Shown: positions 60,167 to 64,000 of the stretch, one piece after another | Layout: each line of letters begins with the position of its first letter | Position numbering within the stretch: the first letter of the stretch is position 1 | Notes under the pieces: model-generated | What the model saw: only the letters and a program-made list of their open reading frames with translations | The model's database searches: none | What the model was told of the DNA's origin: nothing | NCBI GenBank assembly: GCA_964473525.1 | Contig: CAYYPK010000033.1 | Location: 1 to 64,000, forward strand | Origin: GCA-2687025 sp964473525 | GTDB taxonomy: Bacteria > Poribacteria > WGA-4E > GCA-2687025 | Length of the DNA: 64,000 nt | Direction of reading: 5' to 3' | Translations under genes and position numbers: made by a program

Positions 60167-61987
60167 ATACCGCAGAACGACGACTGGCTCGTATCGCGGT
60201 GCCTCGGAGGCGACTCATCGGCCTTTGCCGAGCTGGTCGAGAGGTACGAGGGCAAAGTCTGCGCGATCACGTACGCGATCCTCCTCAACGCGGAAGACGC
60301 GCGCGACGCGTCGCAGGACACGTTCCTTCGCGCGTACGAGCGACTCGACCAGTTGCGCCACCGGGACAGGTTCGCCAGCTGGATATGCCGCGTGGCCGCC
60401 TCCTGCGCGCGCACCCGCCGCCGCCGTGGACGCGATATGCCGATGGATCCACACGAACTCAACTCACCCGCCTTCGACCGCCGCTCCGCGATCCCTGATA
60501 TCGGCCGCGAGGCGGACATGCGCCGACTCCTCGAGGACGGCCTCAGGCGCCTCACCGAGGAGCAGCGCGCCGCGCTGACCTTACGCTACATGTACGGCGC
60601 GTCGCCCCGGCAGGTCGCGGACGCGCAGTGCATCACCCAGAACAACGCCGAACGCAGGATCGAACGGGCGCTGACACGTCTCCGCAAGTACTACGACAGC
60701 ACCGAAAAAGGCGACGACGCACTTGAGGCGCTAACGTCACGCCCCTACGTCGTACCGCTGGCGCTTGGGCTCGCACGGCCGGTGATGGAGGCGGTGGGCG
60801 ATCGCGCTCCGGGATCGCGCGAGCGGGGCCGGATGGCGGAGGCCGTCGCGTTTCCGTTTGCCACGGTCGGCGTCGCGGTGTCGTACGTGCTGCTGTTTGC
60901 CGTGTCGGGGGCGCACGAAGCGCGCGTCCACTCGAGGTTAGGCGATCGCGTCGCCGCCCGCGCGGCTGCGAGCGGGATGGGCAGCGCTGGTCGGTGGCGG
61001 GTCGAGCTGTCTCCTGTCTCGGCCGCTCGTTGGGTCGACCCATCGCCCGGCGCCGTGGTGGGCGAAGCAGAGGGCGGCCTGAACCAAGGCGGTGTCGGCC
61101 GCTGGACGCGCGGCGCGCTCGGCGGCGGCGTGCTGGCTGCCGCGCTCCGCGATGGCAACCTGGAGGTCGTGATGATGGACGCGGACGGCGACGACGAGCG
61201 CAATCTCACGCGCCATCCTGCCAAGGACGAACAGCCGGCGTGGATGCCGGACGGGCGCGGCTTCGTGTTCACGGCCGACCGAGGCGACTCTGGACGCGAC
61301 GACGTCTGGCTGCAGGACACCATCACGGGTGACCTCCATCTCGTGACGGACGGCAAGGGGGCCAACATCCTGCCGGCCCCCTCGCCAGACGGGTCGAGCA
61401 TACTCTTCGTCTCGGATCGCACGGGCGAGCAGAAGTTGTACACGGTCGCGCCCGACGGGTCGGGTCTTCGTCAACTCACGTTCGGCCGCGAACACTTCCC
61501 CGCGTGGTCGCCCGACGGCACGAAGATACTGTACCAATCCAACAGACGGCGCGTTGGTGAGCAGGACCACGACGATCTGTACGTGATGGACGCCAAGGGC
61601 GGCCCCGCGATGAACCTCACGCAGACGTGGTGGAACGACCACCACGGGACTTGGTCACCGGACGGCAAGTCCATCGTGTTCCACTCGTACCGTGACCGGA
61701 ACGACGAGATCTACGTCATGCGCGCGGACGGCGCGAATCGGCGGCGCCTCACTCGCAACGACGCCGCGGACATCGCTGCCGCATTCTCTCCAGACGGGGC
61801 GTGGATTCACTTCCTGTCCGGCCGCACCGGCCGGTTCACGATGTACCGCATTCGCCCGGATGGGACTGGCGAGGAACGCGTCGCCCGTGGGACGGACATC
61901 AGCGGCCGCGTAAGCTGGCCGCCAGGGCCGCCTTGGCCCTACCCGACGCGCGCTGAGCCATCAACGGGCCCAAGCGTGCTCCCGTAG
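60167..61987 (+). CDS. ECF sigma factor fused to a membrane helix and a TolB-like beta-propeller; probable AUA start
   Basis: The open frame codes for region 2 (DDWLVSRCLGGDSSAFAELVERY, then DASQDTFLRAYERLDQLRHRDRFASWICRVA) and region 4 (GLRRLTEEQRAALTLRYMYGA, then ITQNNAERRIERALTRLRKYY) of an ECF sigma factor. A membrane helix follows (about 227-247), then a propeller (about 300-590) with repeats such as EQPAWMPDGRGFVFTAD and FPAWSPDGTKILYQS. No ATG, GTG or TTG occurs in frame before region 2 is half read; the first is a TTG at 60353. An ATA at 60167 has AAGGGA with a perfect 7-base spacer. This suggests an AUA start or a G-to-A sequence error. The full length would be 606 residues. Confidence 0.78.
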   Translation: MPQNDDWLVSRCLGGDSSAFAELVERYEGKVCAITYAILLNAEDARDASQDTFLRAYERLDQLRHRDRFASWICRVAASCARTRRRRGRDMPMDPHELNSPAFDRRSAIPDIGREADMRRLLEDGLRRLTEEQRAALTLRYMYGASPRQVADAQCITQNNAERRIERALTRLRKYYDSTEKGDDALEALTSRPYVVPLALGLARPVMEAVGDRAPGSRERGRMAEAVAFPFATVGVAVSYVLLFAVSGAHEARVHSRLGDRVAARAAASGMGSAGRWRVELSPVSAARWVDPSPGAVVGEAEGGLNQGGVGRWTRGALGGGVLAAALRDGNLEVVMMDADGDDERNLTRHPAKDEQPAWMPDGRGFVFTADRGDSGRDDVWLQDTITGDLHLVTDGKGANILPAPSPDGSSILFVSDRTGEQKLYTVAPDGSGLRQLTFGREHFPAWSPDGTKILYQSNRRRVGEQDHDDLYVMDAKGGPAMNLTQTWWNDHHGTWSPDGKSIVFHSYRDRNDEIYVMRADGANRRRLTRNDAADIAAAFSPDGAWIHFLSGRTGRFTMYRIRPDGTGEERVARGTDISGRVSWPPGPPWPYPTRAEPSTGPSVLP

Positions 61988-62296
61988 ACCTCGCCCGGCG
62001 CCACATTCTGAGCGCCTAACGCGGGGACTACGCGCGAATCGCTGTGGGGATCGACGCCGGCCCCTCCGTCTCTATTGTGGCCACGTAGTAGCCGGGGCCG
62101 CGCTTCCGCCACACCTAAGGGCAGACCCATGGAACCGATCGGCGCACGTGACCCGCGTGCAGGAGTCGGCGTAGTCATCCGCGTCGCCGCAGCAGCGCTA
62201 GCACGCCTGGCGCTCAGCCCGCGTGTGCCTGTCGTTGCCACGACCGCCCGGACGCGGCCTTTCACCACGTTGCGTCGCGTTTGCGATGCCGGTCGC
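61988..62296. other. Intergenic region before the WD40 gene
   Basis: About 300 bases contain no convincing separate gene. The following WD40 frame is open back to 62075, so some of this may be coding if an upstream start (62129 or 62075) is used. No clear promoter or hairpin was recognised. Confidence 0.4.
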
Positions 62297-62992
62297 ATGA
62301 CGCCGCTGGCCCTGAGCTGCGGTGTGTGGTGGATGGTCGTGACATGCGTCTGGGGCCAACCGCCCGAACTGCGTGCACGCTTGGGCTGGCGACACGCCAG
62401 CGACGTTGCGTGGTCCCCAGACTCCCGCACGGTTGCTGTCGCGACGGAGATGGACCTGCAGCTCATCGACGCCAAGGCCGGCGCCCTTGCGGGGTACCTG
62501 TCCACGCAGCAAGCGATGGCGACGGTTGCCTTCTCGCCGCAGGGCGAGACCGTCGTCGCGGGGTCCACGGATGGCTCTCTCTGGATATGGCGGCCGGCCA
62601 GCTCAGCGGCGGCCCAGACGCTGATCGGCCATGGTGAAGCAATAACCTCGGTCGACTTCAGCCGCGACGGGCTCGTCGTCGCCAGCGCAAGCGTTGATGG
62701 GTCCGTGACGCCGTGGGAGGTAAATCCCTGGCGAGAGATCCTGTCCTTGCAGGCGCATGATGGCGGGGCGAACTCGGTTGCGTTCGGCCCCGAGGGGACG
62801 ACCCTCGCCAGCGGCGGCGACGACCGTACAGTCAGGCTCTGGGATGTCGCTACGGGTCGCGAGTTGGCGGCGCTCACCGGGCACGAGGCCGGCGTAACGT
62901 CCGTCGCCTTCAGGCCGGGGAGCCCGCAGGTGGCCAGCGGCAGCGCCGACACAACCGTGAAGATATGGGACATCGCGACGGGGAACAGGTAA
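62297..62992 (+). CDS. WD40-repeat protein, N-terminal part before a frameshift
   Basis: From ATG 62297 the product begins with a signal-like hydrophobic segment (ALSCGVWWMVVTCVWGQ). TTG 62270 would add two arginines ahead of it, and ATG 62129 is another candidate. WD40 blades follow: ASDVAWSPDSRTVAVAT, ATVAFSPQGETVVAGSTDGSLWIW, NSVAFGPEGTTLASGGDDRTVRLWD and TSVAFRPGSPQVASGSADTTVKIWD. The frame ends at a TAA (62990-62992) after IATGNR. In the -1 frame the repeat continues naturally as GEQVITLDHRSGVRSIAFHP, so the stop results from a one-base shift near 62985. Confidence 0.7.
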   Translation: MTPLALSCGVWWMVVTCVWGQPPELRARLGWRHASDVAWSPDSRTVAVATEMDLQLIDAKAGALAGYLSTQQAMATVAFSPQGETVVAGSTDGSLWIWRPASSAAAQTLIGHGEAITSVDFSRDGLVVASASVDGSVTPWEVNPWREILSLQAHDGGANSVAFGPEGTTLASGGDDRTVRLWDVATGRELAALTGHEAGVTSVAFRPGSPQVASGSADTTVKIWDIATGNR

Positions 62993-64000
62993 TCACACTG
63001 GACCACAGGTCTGGGGTGCGGTCAATCGCATTCCACCCGAGTGGCTCCATTGTTGGCAGTGCTGGCGGGACCGGCGAATCCTGCAGTGGCGGGTGGCTAC
63101 GGGCGAGGAGCGGATCTCGTTGCGCACGACCGCGACCGATATCGAATTCAGTCCTGACGGCAGCACGCTCGTGACCGCTGGCAACTCGGTGACGTTGTGG
63201 AATAATGCTACCGGCGCGGCTATCGCCAGCTTTGGCGGCCATGACCTGTTCGTGAACGCCCTGGCATACGACCCAGGTGGCGGTGTCCTTGCCAGCGGGG
63301 GCTTTGATGCCAGCGTACGGCTGTGGGACACCACAACCCATCGCGAGTACCTCGCGTTGTTTGGCCACCAAGAGCGAGTGAACTGCTTGGCCTTCGGCCC
63401 TGACGGCGCAACCCTCGCCAGCGGCAGCGAGGATGCGACGGTGAAGCTGTGGAGCATGGCCACTGGCGCGGCATCAGCAACTCTCATTGGTCACGCGGAG
63501 CGCGTGAACTCCGTGGCCTTCAGCCCTGACGGCCTGACCCTCGCCAGCGGCAGCACAGATGACACCGTTCGGCTCTGGGATGTCTCGACCCACCAAGCCG
63601 TAGCCGCGTTGCGCAGGCACGGGCGGGACGTGAGGTCGGTGGCCTTCAGTCCCGACGGCGCCCTCCTAGCCAGTGGCAGTTTCGACAACACAGTCAAACT
63701 GTGGGACACCGCAACTTGGCTGGAGGTGACAACGCTGCATGGCCACACGGATGGCATCACTGCCATCGCGTTCAGCGCAGACAGCCGAAGCCTGGCCAGC
63801 GGCAGCGTCGATCAGACGATCATGCTCTGGGACGTTCCGTCCCGTACGAACCGCGCGGTTCTCCAAGGACACGGCAAACGGATCACCGCGCTAACATTCA
63901 GTCCGGTTGGCGCGTTGCTGGCGTCAGCTAGCCCCGACCAGACCGTGAGGCTGTGGGACGTTCAGCAGGTGCGCGAGGTCGCAGTGCAGGCGCGGCCCGA
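62993..64000 (+). CDS. WD40-repeat protein, continuation running off the window
   Basis: The repeats of the previous entry continue in another frame to about 63077. After a second one-base shift they read ILQWRVATGEERISL and then stay open to the window end. At least seven blades follow, each with the pattern VNSVAFSPDGLTLASGSTDDTVRLWD, e.g. NCLAFGPDGATLASGSEDATVKLW and TALTFSPVGALLASASPDQTVRLWD. With the first part this gives more than twelve blades, enough for two propellers. Such proteins are scaffolds; a secreted or periplasmic location follows from the putative signal. The two shifts suggest indel errors or a decaying gene. Confidence 0.68.

Noticed and set aside
60087..60578. ORF starting at ATG 60087 as the start of the sigma-fusion gene
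   Set aside because: Its frame does not encode the sigma region 2 motifs; those lie in the frame of 60353, which is open back to a TAA just before 60087.
1..64000. CRISPR arrays, prophage genes or rRNA operons
   Set aside because: No regularly spaced direct repeats, phage structural genes or rRNA sequences were seen; the long repeats present are protein-coding WD40 and kelch units.

Overview
The window is about 64 kb of GC-rich (roughly two thirds G+C by eye) bacterial chromosome, densely packed with short or overlapping gene junctions and frequent TTG and GTG starts. One run of ten Ns (53770-53779) and several one-base frameshifts inside otherwise well-conserved repeat proteins show it is a draft, probably metagenome-derived, scaffold. 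A putative outer-membrane porin, a Wza-type polysaccharide export protein, a lytic transglycosylase lipoprotein and secreted LamG, kelch and WD40 proteins point to a diderm. The mixture of LamG and PhyH proteins, creatininase-like and heparinase-like proteins, Gfo/Idh oxidoreductases and sigma factors fused to membrane and beta-propeller domains recalls Poribacteria, Planctomycetes, Latescibacteria and similar lineages. The phylum cannot be fixed from sequence inspection alone.

Layout: (1) 1-2.9 kb: edge of an IS110-family element, a GT2 glycosyltransferase and a methyltransferase. (2) 2.9-13 kb, minus strand: a methionine/one-carbon pair (homocysteine methyltransferase-MetF fusion overlapping metH), a porin, and a nitrogen block (glnA behind a near-consensus sigma-54 promoter, then glnB), then dcd. 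(3) 13.3-23 kb, plus strand: YmdB-like phosphodiesterase, xseA-xseB, polyprenyl synthase, a DapA-like aldolase, a tiny membrane protein, a substrate-binding protein plus fused permease without an ATPase, and an L-asparaginase. (4) 23-31 kb, minus strand: five closely packed genes built around a heparinase II/III protein, probably a polysaccharide catabolic operon. (5) 31-37.4 kb, minus strand: J-domain/slipin pair, thiol peroxidase, FkbM methyltransferase, a frameshifted double metallo-beta-lactamase protein and a Gfo/Idh oxidoreductase. (6) 37.5-50.6 kb, plus strand: UbiA, polysaccharide export, Rieske protein, Slt, then a four-gene overlapping cassette encoding a Rad50/SbcC-like ATPase split into two polypeptides with an Mre11/SbcD-like nuclease between the halves, then an ECF sigma factor fused to a membrane anchor and large extracytoplasmic region, and hflX. 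(7) 50.6-60 kb: PhyH, TrpB2, a broken kelch gene, a haem block (chdC-like, fused siroheme decarboxylase, hemA), aldo/keto reductase, a TolB-like propeller protein and a DUF1232 protein. (8) 60-64 kb: a second sigma-membrane-propeller fusion whose best start is an AUA codon, and a long frameshifted WD40 protein running off the end.

The strongest candidate for an undescribed system is the split Rad50/Mre11 cassette at 42871-46291. Other points worth following are the hybrid siroheme/coproheme pathway, the two one-piece membrane sigma factors, the polysaccharide operon and the possible bridge-RNA region of the IS110 element.
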